From the NCBI GenBank assembly GCA_035487295.1, contig DATHMH010000012.1, positions 124,001 to 188,000 of the forward strand: DNA of 64,000 nt. The letters run 5' to 3'. Position 1 is the first letter of the stretch, and each line of letters begins with the position of its first letter. The DNA comes from QIAW01 sp035487295 (lineage in GTDB: Bacteria; Acidobacteriota; Terriglobia; Terriglobales; Acidobacteriaceae). Positions 9,201-16,077 of the stretch are shown here, piece after piece. The notes under the pieces were generated by a model, which was not told where the DNA came from, searched no databases, and saw only the letters and a program-made list of their open reading frames with translations. The position numbers and the translations under genes were made by a program.

Positions 9201-9654
9201 GTCCGACTTCACGCTCCACACCGGCTTTGCTATTACTCCATTGGGCTCTGACAATTCCGGTACCAACTCTGTCTCTCCCCGTGCCGATTGCGTCTCCGGT
9301 GTCTCCCAATCGGGTAGCGGCGCCATCGTTCCCGTCGGAGGTGGACAGTTTGGCGAGCAGTTCTGGAACGTCGCCTCAGTTACCTCCATTGCGTCGCCAC
9401 CGGCGGCTCACCATTTCGGCACTTGCGGCATTGGTTCCTTCCGCGGACCTAGCCTCACAACCGCCGACCTCAACGTTGCAAAACGTTTCTCGATCACCGA
9501 GAGAATGAACGTCGAGTTCCTGGCGCAATTCATCAACGTCACCAACACTCCGATCCTGGGCAGGCCGAACTTCTCCCAGGGCCCAACCTTCGGAACCATC
9601 ACTTCCTCCAACCCCGGCCGCCAGATTCAGGTTGGGTTTAAATTCCATTACTGA
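6256..9654 (+). CDS. Oar-type TonB-dependent outer-membrane receptor
   Basis: 1132 residues. An N-terminal signal peptide (hydrophobic stretch ending near ALAQ, residue 32) is followed by a carboxypeptidase-regulatory-like beta-sandwich (about 33-115: ITGTVVDPGGAPVKGGTV, TNDTGGFNISRLPVGTYQV), a plug region (about 120-250) and a large beta barrel ending in GFKFHY, the aromatic C-terminus needed for outer-membrane insertion. Such receptors are expanded in Acidobacteriota and are thought to import oligosaccharides or other large nutrients. The start is GTG 6256 with AGGAGGGG six bases upstream. A strong terminator follows at 9684-9726. Regulation by the divergent GntR protein is likely from the palindromes between them; the substrate is unknown. 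Confidence 0.92.
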   Translation: MRQESNLRTRLVSIFSVIFLLAFIAGIPALAQEFTATITGTVVDPGGAPVKGGTVIAKDVDRGTSLSTETNDTGGFNISRLPVGTYQVKVSAQGFQTSVYPALTLVLNQVARLDFKLKVGQVSESVEVTAVTPLLQTDTTIVGSIVDAKTATDLPLSTHNTNQLTLISGPGVITPNLFGFQAAQNTFGTGRPYVNGAREQENNFILDGMDNNQSDNNDVGYVPAPEAVQEFNLLTSNAPADFGNYLGGVVNVTIKSGTNQYHGELYEYARRGGWNANSWSNNLNGIPRQGMHYDNFGATIGGPIFKNKLFFFTDFAGSRWSQPSTTTQLQTIPLAERTGDFSALLAGPNPIQLYDPASSATAAGRTPFLNNQIPIGRFSAAAKAIINSPFYPSAQLANDVQQFTTNSYQGDAKIDWIPSEKDHLMGRWSQQGVEALNTNSIALLGNSDKTFPLKNFVLDETHTFNANLLNDARIGFSYFPVTEGFANTTGQNLPNVFGIAGVTDTFLPLLTFAGAGTIAGNIGNNDLVQSFHDTTLQFEDTVTLTHGNHVLHGGFEIYRYIQNDLYPGNAGLAGEFDFNGQFTGNTGASGGSANADFLLGLPQTVQQGNGGGGNRYLRNSLFGFFGQDNWRATKTLTLNLGLRYELTTPRYEVNDRTVNFNIFSGQPQIGGQNGVSRATYDTYTGIANFEPRVGLAWSPDFLPNTVFRAAYGISTFQEANGVNNLPYQNPPFIEAHTALFAGLVQPGSTLDQGFSSFPAAACNVAALLALSPACLSSNTLHLTNPNLRPAVDQQWNFSIQHQFGSHTSIQVGYVGNKIDHMSNIFIFNQNLLNANGTVSPGPFAQPLINCCGGAANSPTIRFNDSSAIQRYNALQTTFEERLFHGLDFKANYTWSKCLSNSLGYFGPFGDEEALPGTTSQTGFNFFYQNAYNPRADYGRCISDAASLFNGYMVYELPFGKGKLFGGGASDVVNAIIGGWTIASDFTLHTGFAITPLGSDNSGTNSVSPRADCVSGVSQSGSGAIVPVGGGQFGEQFWNVASVTSIASPPAAHHFGTCGIGSFRGPSLTTADLNVAKRFSITERMNVEFLAQFINVTNTPILGRPNFSQGPTFGTITSSNPGRQIQVGFKFHY

Positions 9655-9683
9655 CCGGCGAGCACTGCCCTCAGACCAACCTT

Positions 9684-9726
9684 GCGGAATCGTTACCTTA
9701 ACGGGTAACGGTTCCGCATTTTTTCG
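9684..9726 (+). terminator. Intrinsic terminator after the TonB receptor
   Basis: Stem GCGGAATCGTTACC pairs with GGTAACGGTTCCGC (14 pairs including one U-G), loop of six, followed by ATTTTTTC. It starts 30 bp after the receptor stop codon. Confidence 0.9.
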
Positions 9727-9996
9727 TCTCTGTGCATGCATTAGCATTAAGCGATCCTGGGACTCTCCAACGCTCCGCACCGACGTTTTTCCAACCTCGC
9801 CTCGCACTTGACAAAACTATCCTTCGTCAGCCAAGATTGGCCTTCAAATTGAAAATGGTCGTACGCAGTCTCGCCCGGGCCCCCTACTGCGGGTATGAAT
9901 AATTTGAATAAGGCTTCGGCCTGTTTTTCAAAGACCCTGCAAGGAAACAATCTTGTAACTGCCCATCCGGGGTTACCAAGGTAAGGGAGAAATAAA
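9727..9996. other. Gene-poor gap before the accessory island
   Basis: No convincing gene. A small hairpin AGGC-TTCG-GCCT followed by GTTTTT (9911-9928) could act as a weak plus-strand terminator with a UUCG loop. The rest shows no recognisable signal. Confidence 0.4.
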
Positions 9997-10293
9997 ATGC
10001 CTTGGAATGTTCAACTAGAAGCTGAAAATTGTGAAGCTATTGAAAAGAGTGTGACTATTTGGGGTTTTATTCCCGAAGAACAAAGCAAATCTTTTGCGCT
10101 GCTTCGATTTGTAGATCCTTACGGGGACACGGTTTTCAACCGTCTACAGATGACTGTCTTCCTTGAAGAATGGACGCGCTTGGAAGAGACCTCAAAGCAA
10201 AACGCACAACATGACAAATGGCAAGCAGTTAGACGATTGGCTCTAAAGTGTCAATCCGAACCGCATACCTATTTGAGGTTTGTGGGAGATTAG
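9997..10293 (+). CDS. Hypothetical protein, 98 aa (possible orphan immunity protein)
   Basis: Not recognised. The product is acidic and soluble, with a central FVDPYGDTVFNRLQ stretch and a C-terminal TYLRFVGD. ATG 9997 has GGGAG about seven bases upstream, and a strong terminator follows at 10430-10465, both arguing for a real monocistronic gene. It differs in character from the housekeeping genes around it and sits at the left border of the RHS toxin island. Orphan immunity genes are common at such borders, so an immunity role is conceivable, but no sequence motif shows it. Confidence 0.55.
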   Translation: MPWNVQLEAENCEAIEKSVTIWGFIPEEQSKSFALLRFVDPYGDTVFNRLQMTVFLEEWTRLEETSKQNAQHDKWQAVRRLALKCQSEPHTYLRFVGD

Positions 10294-10315
10294 TTAACTC
10301 ATCTCCGCCGGGCGG

Positions 10316-10349
10316 CCCACCCTTCCGCGCGCTTTTCGCGGAGGGTGGG
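10316..10349. repeat. GC-rich hairpin repeat
   Basis: CCCACCCTTCCGCG pairs with CGCGGAGGGTGGG around a CGCTTTT loop, with one bulged T. No T-tract follows, so it is not a terminator. Hairpins of the CCCACCCTT...AAGGGTGGG type are, from general knowledge, common between genes in Acidobacteriota. Confidence 0.5.
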
Positions 10350-10429
10350 GAAGTTTGGCTTCCTTCTCGAGTTCCTGGCGGACGGGTGACCCGAGCTAAT
10401 TTTCTGATCCATAATTACTCTCGAGGGCG

Positions 10430-10465
10430 CCCCAGCCTAGCTTCCTTTGCTAGGCTGGGGTTTTT
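10430..10465 (+). terminator. Strong intrinsic terminator
   Basis: CCCCAGCCTAGC pairs perfectly with GCTAGGCTGGGG (12 pairs, seven-base loop TTCCTTT) and is followed by TTTTT. It should end transcription from the 98-residue gene upstream. Confidence 0.92.
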
Positions 10466-10581
10466 ATCAAATATGAGTGAAGATGCAAATTTCTGCGACG
10501 CCTGGAGCCTAAAGTCGCTGGCGAACGATAAAAAAAATCTCCGCAAGGCTCTTTTCTACCACCTTGAGCAGGGTTTCTTCT

Positions 10582-11098
10582 TGCAGCAGGGAAAAATTGA
10601 ACTCTGATATCAAATCCTTGCCTTCTATGAAATTGCTGGCATGATTGATTTGGGCGCTTTGCCCGCTGGTCTTTGAAAACTCGCAGCAACCCCTCCCTGG
10701 CTTCAGGGAGGCCCAGGGATAGTTCTGTTCACTCCTCAGAGGTTACTTAGTAACCCCCACCCCCCTCCGTACAGATCCATTTTCGAAAGGCACGGCATTT
10801 CATTACTCGAGTAATACCCCCTCGGGGGGCGATCTGTGTTCCTCAACTGAGTACTGACTACCGTGCTTCTCCTGCAGGCTGTCAGCCACGGCGAGCAGAT
10901 CCGCTGGAACCTTCCGGTTTTCCTGCAGGGCTTCCTGGAGGGGAACGGAGACGATCTCTTGCCCGCGCAGGGCGGCCAGTCGGCCGAATTCGCCGCGGTG
11001 GACCATATCTATAGCGCCTACGCCGTAGCGGGTGGCCAGCACGCGGTCAAACGCCGTCGGAGTGCCTCCGCGCTGGATGTGGCCCAGCACGGCCGCCC
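10582..11098. repeat. Direct repeat, left copy: duplicated pfkA 3' end and downstream DNA
   Basis: 517 bp that align with 14683-15222 at clearly over 90 % identity over most of their length. The shared block starts at TGCAGCAGG and ends at GGCCGCCC. Relative to the right copy, this copy lacks about 23 bp at the end of the pfkA coding part, so the final codons are altered. It contains the perfect palindrome ATTACTCGAGTAAT at 10802-10815. The region from 10466 to the repeat has no recognisable gene. Confidence 0.93.
10861..11098 (-). pseudogene. Truncated 6-phosphofructokinase fragment
   Basis: On the minus strand this encodes the last 79 or so residues of the PfkA found at 14960-16015 (AAVLGHIQRGGTPTAFDRVL to SLQEKHG), then diverges because of the 23-bp deletion. 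There is no N-terminal catalytic half, so it is non-functional. It is part of the left direct repeat, and its antisense strand supplies the first codons of the RHS reading frame. Confidence 0.93.
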
Positions 11099-13926
11099 CA
11101 CCCGGTGGTATTGGCACTCCTCTTCAGGTAAGCGCTCGAACACAATTTCCACAATCGAACCAGAGTGCCTTCAGAAATTCGTGGACTTCAGGCTCCCTTG
11201 CTGACGGCGGCACGACCACGATTTATGATTCGGGCGCCGCAAGCGTTGCCGTTTCTACGATTGGCGACAATACGAGTTGGTCCGGCTCAGGAACTACACC
11301 CGCAAGTATTGCATCGAGTCTGGCTTCGGCCATCAACAACGACCAGAGCGCATTCGTTACCGCCGGTGCCTCAGGTGGCACGCTTGTTCTGACTGCCAAG
11401 ACGATGGGGATGAGCGGAAACGGTCTCGCTCTCTCGTGTTCTTCAACCTACGACTCCAGCGATTTCAGCAGTCCATCCTTTAGCATCTCGTGCCCATCAG
11501 GCCTGAGCGGAGGGCAGGAAGCCGGCAGCCTCTCGGTGCCAATGGTCACAAGGTATTTCTACGATGGATTGGACAATCTACTCTGCGTGGAGCAGCACGG
11601 GAATGTGAGCGGCGCCGGCTGCGGCAGCCCACCAAGTTCAGACGCAACTTCACCTTGGCGGGTGCGGCGCTTCAGCTATGATTCTCTGTCGCGGCTCTTG
11701 ACGGCAACGAATCCGGAAACAGGGACGATTAACTACACCTACGATTTTAATGGTAACCTGATTTCGAAAACCTCCCCCGCACCCAATGCACAGCCTCCTT
11801 CCTCGGCTACACAGACCATCAGTTATTGCTATGACGCTCTCAATCGGATGACGGCCAAGTTTTATTCGGCGAATCCAAACTGCGCTAGCGGTACTCCAGA
11901 TGCCGGCTACATCTACGACTTGAGCCAACTGGGAGGAGCAAGTCCGCAGAATCCGGTGGGCCGACTGGTGGCTGAGTATTCAACCCTGCCCAACGTAAGC
12001 GGCTTGGTATCCAGCATAACCAGTTATGACGCGATGGGACGGATCGCTTGGCAGGGGCAAGTCAACCAACGCGTTACGCCTTCGGTTACCGAAGGATTCA
12101 TGTATGTCTACAATCCCGACGGTTCGGTGCAATCCATAACCTACCCCAGCACACGCAAGGTGACCTATACCTACAACGCCGCCCAGCGTCCGACCTCGGC
12201 GGTGGACAACAACGGCATCAGCTTCGCCGCCAACGCCCACTACACTCCCTTTGGCGCCCTCAGCAGCCTTGCCAACGGCGCGACCTCTTCTTTTGCCGGC
12301 ATCACGAATACCGATCTTTATAGCGCTCGCATACAACCATGCCGCATGACAGCAACCAGCACAGGGGTTGTGCCCAGTTCGTGCACAGATTCCACTACAA
12401 CAGGCAATGTCCTGGACCTGGGCTACAACTTTGTCTCCTGCAACAGCAATGGAGCGAACAACGGCAATGTATGCGGAGTGGTGAACGGTAAAAACAGCAC
12501 TCGCTCACAGGCCTTCCAGTACGACGCACTGAACCGACTTACCCAGGCTTTGACACCGAATTCGCCTCTGTGGGGCACGACCTATACCTATGATGCATGG
12601 GGCAACCTGTATCAGAAAACAACCATGTCGGGAAAGGGTCAGGGTGATCTCGCGATGACGGGGATCACGGCCACTGTCAAGAATCAGCTTACCGGAATGA
12701 ACTACGATGTGGCCGGCAATTTTCTCGGGCTGACAGCGCTCGGCAACACGAATACGTATGACGCCGAGAATCGGCTGCGGGTGTACAGCAATCTGGCCTT
12801 CGACTACGACGCCGAGGGGCGGCGGGTGCAGAAGTCGGACGGCACGTTGTACTGGTATGGGCCGTCGGATGAGGTTCTGGACGAGACCGACCTCAGCGGC
12901 AATCTGAAGAATGAATATGTTTTCTTCGGTGGCAAGCGCACAGCGCGCATGGATTCGTCCGGCGTCCACTACTACTTCGCCGACCACCTCGGCTCTGCCG
13001 ATGTGGTCACAAACGCCACCGGCAGCGCCATCGAAGAAGAATCGGACTTCTACCCCTTTGGCGGCGAGCTTGTAGTCACAGGACCAGGCCCCAATCACTA
13101 CAAGTTCACCGGCAAAGAACGCGATTCCGAGACGGGATGCGATTACTTCGGAGCACGCTACTATTGCAACCCCATCGGACGGTTCATCACACCAGATTGG
13201 GCGGCCAAGCCGACGACCGTACCTTATGCGAACTTTGGGAATCCGCAGAGTCTAAATCTTTATAGTTACGTCAAGAATAATCCGACTACATTCGGCGATC
13301 CAGATGGGCATTGTTTTGAAGATCTGTGCATCATAGAGCTAACAATCGCATTTGTGGGTTATGAAGCTATTACATCTCCACCTGCAATACGCGCGTACCA
13401 GCAGGCTGGTAGAGGAATCAATCAAGCGATCAATGACATATCAAGCCATTTCCATCCCTCAACAAGCTTGCCAACTAGCACTCCATCTTCAACAGGAACA
13501 CAGGTACAAACGAGTACACCTCCTTCGACGGGCACGCACGTGCAAACTGGTACTCCTGGTTCAACGGGTACCCAGGTTCAAACCGGCACACCAGCCTCCA
13601 CATCACAGCAAGGAGTTGTTAACACGAGCCCAGCGGAATCTCGACTCTTCCCTAAAGATGTAAAAAGCGACACGCGTGACAATGCAGGAGGCAGATGTGA
13701 GTACTGCGGTGTACAGACTGTCCCAGCCCAGAAATCTCAAGCTGGTGTTCCGACGCCGCCGAACCAAGGTCAAACTGATCACTATGATCCGTATTCGGTA
13801 ACCCAAGACAGTTCTGCAGTCAACGCCGTCCATGCATGTGCATCTTGTAACAATGCTAAGTCAGATACTCAGCCACAAGGCACGCAATGGGAGCTTCCTC
13901 GCATGAAGAAAGCAGATCCGCAATAG
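11032..13926 (+). CDS. RHS-repeat polymorphic toxin, 5'-truncated, with C-terminal HNH nuclease domain
   Basis: 964-codon frame. The first 22 codons are antisense pfkA from the left repeat; recognisable RHS-family sequence begins near 11190. It holds several YD repeats (SYDSLSRL, CYDALNRM, QYDALNRL, YDAENRLRVY) and the RHS core (YYFADHLGSADVV, GKERDSETGCDYFGARYY, GRFITPDW) ending in GDPDGH near residue 763. The variable tip follows: a 12-residue tandem repeat T-P-x-S-T-G-T-x-V-Q-T-G (about 823-865) and a putative HNH nuclease with C889/C892 (CEYC), D916-H917 and C936/C939 (CASCNNAKSD). RHS proteins deliver toxic tips between competing cells. The missing N-terminus and the fused start suggest an orphan or displaced allele, possibly silent. 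A candidate immunity gene follows at 46 bp. Confidence 0.88.
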   Translation: MASTRSNAVGVPPRWMWPSTAAPPGGIGTPLQVSARTQFPQSNQSAFRNSWTSGSLADGGTTTIYDSGAASVAVSTIGDNTSWSGSGTTPASIASSLASAINNDQSAFVTAGASGGTLVLTAKTMGMSGNGLALSCSSTYDSSDFSSPSFSISCPSGLSGGQEAGSLSVPMVTRYFYDGLDNLLCVEQHGNVSGAGCGSPPSSDATSPWRVRRFSYDSLSRLLTATNPETGTINYTYDFNGNLISKTSPAPNAQPPSSATQTISYCYDALNRMTAKFYSANPNCASGTPDAGYIYDLSQLGGASPQNPVGRLVAEYSTLPNVSGLVSSITSYDAMGRIAWQGQVNQRVTPSVTEGFMYVYNPDGSVQSITYPSTRKVTYTYNAAQRPTSAVDNNGISFAANAHYTPFGALSSLANGATSSFAGITNTDLYSARIQPCRMTATSTGVVPSSCTDSTTTGNVLDLGYNFVSCNSNGANNGNVCGVVNGKNSTRSQAFQYDALNRLTQALTPNSPLWGTTYTYDAWGNLYQKTTMSGKGQGDLAMTGITATVKNQLTGMNYDVAGNFLGLTALGNTNTYDAENRLRVYSNLAFDYDAEGRRVQKSDGTLYWYGPSDEVLDETDLSGNLKNEYVFFGGKRTARMDSSGVHYYFADHLGSADVVTNATGSAIEEESDFYPFGGELVVTGPGPNHYKFTGKERDSETGCDYFGARYYCNPIGRFITPDWAAKPTTVPYANFGNPQSLNLYSYVKNNPTTFGDPDGHCFEDLCIIELTIAFVGYEAITSPPAIRAYQQAGRGINQAINDISSHFHPSTSLPTSTPSSTGTQVQTSTPPSTGTHVQTGTPGSTGTQVQTGTPASTSQQGVVNTSPAESRLFPKDVKSDTRDNAGGRCEYCGVQTVPAQKSQAGVPTPPNQGQTDHYDPYSVTQDSSAVNAVHACASCNNAKSDTQPQGTQWELPRMKKADPQ
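13490..13605 (+). repeat. 36-bp tandem repeat in the RHS tip linker
   Basis: Three and a bit units coding for T-P-x-S-T-G-T-[QH]-V-Q-T-[SG], 12 codons each. It is a Ser/Thr/Pro-rich flexible linker between the RHS core and the nuclease domain. The third-position differences between units show that it is not a recent slippage product. Confidence 0.8.
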
Positions 13927-13972
13927 ACGGAAGGGTTGGAGATGAGAATATAATTCAATCAGGGTTAAAAGT

Positions 13973-14275
13973 ATGGAGTTGGAAAAATCGACTGCTGAAC
14001 AGTACACAACCGTTCACTGCGACAGACATGGCGCCAAACGTGAAGCGTTCGTCTGCGATCACTTGTTGTACGGAGCACGCCAGGGATTTTTCCATGGCGA
14101 TGATCCGGGAAACCCCTACCCAGATGCTTGGTGTCATAGGTGCGAGCAGATTCGAGTGCTCCATGGGGGCAGTGACGGTGAGTGGAACGATAAGAGTATT
14201 GCGTTGGTAAAGATTAGGCTCGTCTGTGGAGACTGCTACGAGGAGATTAAAGCAAGAAATGTGTTAGGTTACTGA
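13973..14275 (+). CDS. Candidate immunity protein with Cys/His clusters, 100 aa
   Basis: Not firmly assigned. It starts 46 bp after the RHS stop codon at ATG 13973, on the same strand, as an immunity gene for an RHS tip normally does. Visible pattern: C-D-R-H near residue 16, FVCDH, NPYPDAWCHRCEQIR in the middle, then LVCGDCYEEIK close to the C-terminus, which suggests a bound zinc ion. Acidic residues (ELE, HGDDPG, DGEWND) could suit binding to a nuclease. Similar PDAWC...CGxCY proteins exist in other bacteria as uncharacterised proteins. The immunity role is inferred from position only. Confidence 0.6.
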   Translation: MELEKSTAEQYTTVHCDRHGAKREAFVCDHLLYGARQGFFHGDDPGNPYPDAWCHRCEQIRVLHGGSDGEWNDKSIALVKIRLVCGDCYEEIKARNVLGY

Positions 14276-14682
14276 AACGACGAATTCCATACAGTGATGG
14301 TCGCTCGCGAAACCATGCCATTTTCTAACCAACTGGGAGAAGTACTCTGCACTAACCGGCAGCTTCCTCCTTCAACGGCCCTCTACTTCTTGCTTGTGCC
14401 CATCCGCCCGCGGTCACACAAAGCCCCCTGCCTACAACTGGTATTTTCATCCACGAATTGTCATCATGGGTGACGCAAACAGGAAAAGCTGACTTCGGGC
14501 TATGAATTCCAACGATTCATCGCAGTCATCATTTACAACTTCGCAGTTTACCGGCACACAGGATTTTCTGTCGCAGGATTTGGGCCACCAGGGCCGCGCA
14601 AGCCTGCCAAGGGAGCCCGTGCGTTCGATTCGGGCCGGCTGCCCCATTCGCGCGACAGCGCAAATGGGAACAGATTGTGCGC
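14276..14682. other. Gene-free part of the island, with a tRNA-like 3' fragment
   Basis: About 400 bp with no convincing gene on either strand. At 14600-14646 there is a stretch resembling the 3' half of a glycine tRNA: CTGCCAA (loop with GCC), then GCG-TTCGATT-CGG like a T arm, ending in GCTGCCCCA. No matching 5' half or acceptor strand exists upstream, so it is not a working tRNA. It may be a leftover attachment site or chance similarity. Confidence 0.35.
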
Positions 14683-15222
14683 TGCAGCAGGCAAAAATTG
14701 AACTCTGATATCAAATCCTTGCCTTCTATGAAATTGCTGGCATGATTGATTTGGGCGCTTGCCCGCTGGTCTTTGAAAACTCGCAGCAACCCCTCCCCGG
14801 CTTCAGGGCGGCACAAGGATAGTTCTGTTCACTCCTCAGAGGTTACTTAGTAACCCCCACCCCCCCTTCCAAACAGATCCATTTTCGAAAGGCAAGGCAT
14901 TTCATTACTCGAGTAATACCCCCCCCGGCGGCGATCGGTGTTCCTCAACCGAGCACTGACTACCGGGTGCTGAGTACTGCTTTGCCGTGCTTCTCCTGCA
15001 GGCTGTCAGCCACGGCGAGCAGATCCGCTGGAACCTTCCGGTTTTCCTGCAGGGCTTCCTGGAGGGGAACCGAGACGATCTCCTGCCCGCGCAGGGCGGC
15101 CAGGCGGCCGAATTCGCCGCGGTGGACCATATCTATAGCGCCTACGCCGTAGCGGGTGGCCAGCACGCGGTCAAACGCCGTCGGAGTGCCTCCGCGCTGG
15201 ATGTGGCCCAGCACGGCCGCCC
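14683..15222. repeat. Direct repeat, right copy: end of intact pfkA and its downstream DNA
   Basis: 540 bp matching 10582-11098. The part from 14960 on is coding sequence of the intact pfkA; the part before it is the non-coding DNA downstream of pfkA, including the palindrome ATTACTCGAGTAAT at 14904-14917. The two copies are in the same orientation and enclose the RHS toxin and its putative immunity gene. Confidence 0.93.
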
Positions 15223-16015
15223 GTGTCTCGAGGCCCGTACGCTTTTCGATCTCCTGCGCCAGCAGGTTGCCAATGCCGCCCAATCGCACGTGTCCGAACT
15301 CGTCTTTTGCCGCGCCCAGGTCAACGGCCCCGTCGGCAACTTTGGCGCCCTCGGCAACCACGACCACGGCGAACAGGTGGCCTTCTTCTCTGCGCTGTTT
15401 CAGGGTTTGAGCAACTTCTGCCAGGTCGAAGGGCTTCTCCGGCACCAGGATGATATCTGCGCCGCTGGCCACGCCGCTATAGAAGGCGATCCAGCCGGAA
15501 TCGCGGCCCATCACCTCGACCACAATGACGCGGTTGTGGGCTTCGGCGGTGGTGTGCACGCGATCGATAGCTTCGGTGGCAATGCTGACCGCGGTATCGA
15601 AACCGAAACACAGATCGGTGCCGCTCAGGTCGTTGTCAATCGTCTTGGGCACGCCCACGACCTTGATGCCCTGCTCAAAGAGCTTCTTGGAAACAGACTG
15701 GGTATCGTCGCCGCCCAGGGTAATGAGCGCATCAAGTTTGTTTTTGTTGAAGGTCTCAATGCATTGCGCAAGGCCGCCCTCGCGCTTGGCCGGGTTAGTG
15801 CGCGATGTCCGCAAAATGGTTCCGCCGCGCAGCAGAATGTCGGAGACGGCGTTCAAATCGAGCTTCGTCGTCTTGTTCTCCAGGACGCCGCGCCAGCCTT
15901 CGATGAATCCGACGAACTCATCGTTGTAATGAAGAATGCCTTTTCGTACCACGGCTCGGATTACAGCGTTGAGTCCGGGGCAATCACCACCGCCAGTGAG
16001 AATTCCAATTCGCAT
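14960..16015 (-). CDS. pfkA: 6-phosphofructokinase, group III with PPi-type active-site residues
   Basis: 351 residues, close to the family norm. It phosphorylates fructose 6-phosphate to the 1,6-bisphosphate in glycolysis. N-terminus MRIGILTGGGDCPGLNAVIR. At the phosphoryl-donor site it has G101-G102-D103-D104 and P123-K124-T125-I126-D127-N128-D129. In the well-studied E. coli ATP enzyme positions 104 and 124 are glycines, while Asp104 and Lys124 mark pyrophosphate-dependent enzymes; the N-terminus also resembles actinobacterial PPi-PFK. PPi use is therefore likely but unproved. The last 87 codons are duplicated at 10861-11098. It lies next to GH3, glucokinase and nagA genes, all leading into hexose-phosphate metabolism. 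Confidence 0.92.
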   Translation of the reverse strand: MRIGILTGGGDCPGLNAVIRAVVRKGILHYNDEFVGFIEGWRGVLENKTTKLDLNAVSDILLRGGTILRTSRTNPAKREGGLAQCIETFNKNKLDALITLGGDDTQSVSKKLFEQGIKVVGVPKTIDNDLSGTDLCFGFDTAVSIATEAIDRVHTTAEAHNRVIVVEVMGRDSGWIAFYSGVASGADIILVPEKPFDLAEVAQTLKQRREEGHLFAVVVVAEGAKVADGAVDLGAAKDEFGHVRLGGIGNLLAQEIEKRTGLETRAAVLGHIQRGGTPTAFDRVLATRYGVGAIDMVHRGEFGRLAALRGQEIVSVPLQEALQENRKVPADLLAVADSLQEKHGKAVLSTR

Positions 16016-16077
16016 AAGATAAATATCCTAAACTAATTACTTTAATTTCGGCTAGCGTTGATTGCTGCCGTTTTTGC

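Noticed and set aside
10316..10349. Strong GC hairpin as terminator
   Set aside because: No T-tract follows; it fits a dispersed palindromic repeat better. The true terminator is at 10430-10465.
13490..13605. Tandem 36-bp units as a possible CRISPR-like array
   Set aside because: Units are directly adjacent without spacers and lie in frame inside the RHS gene; they code for a linker.
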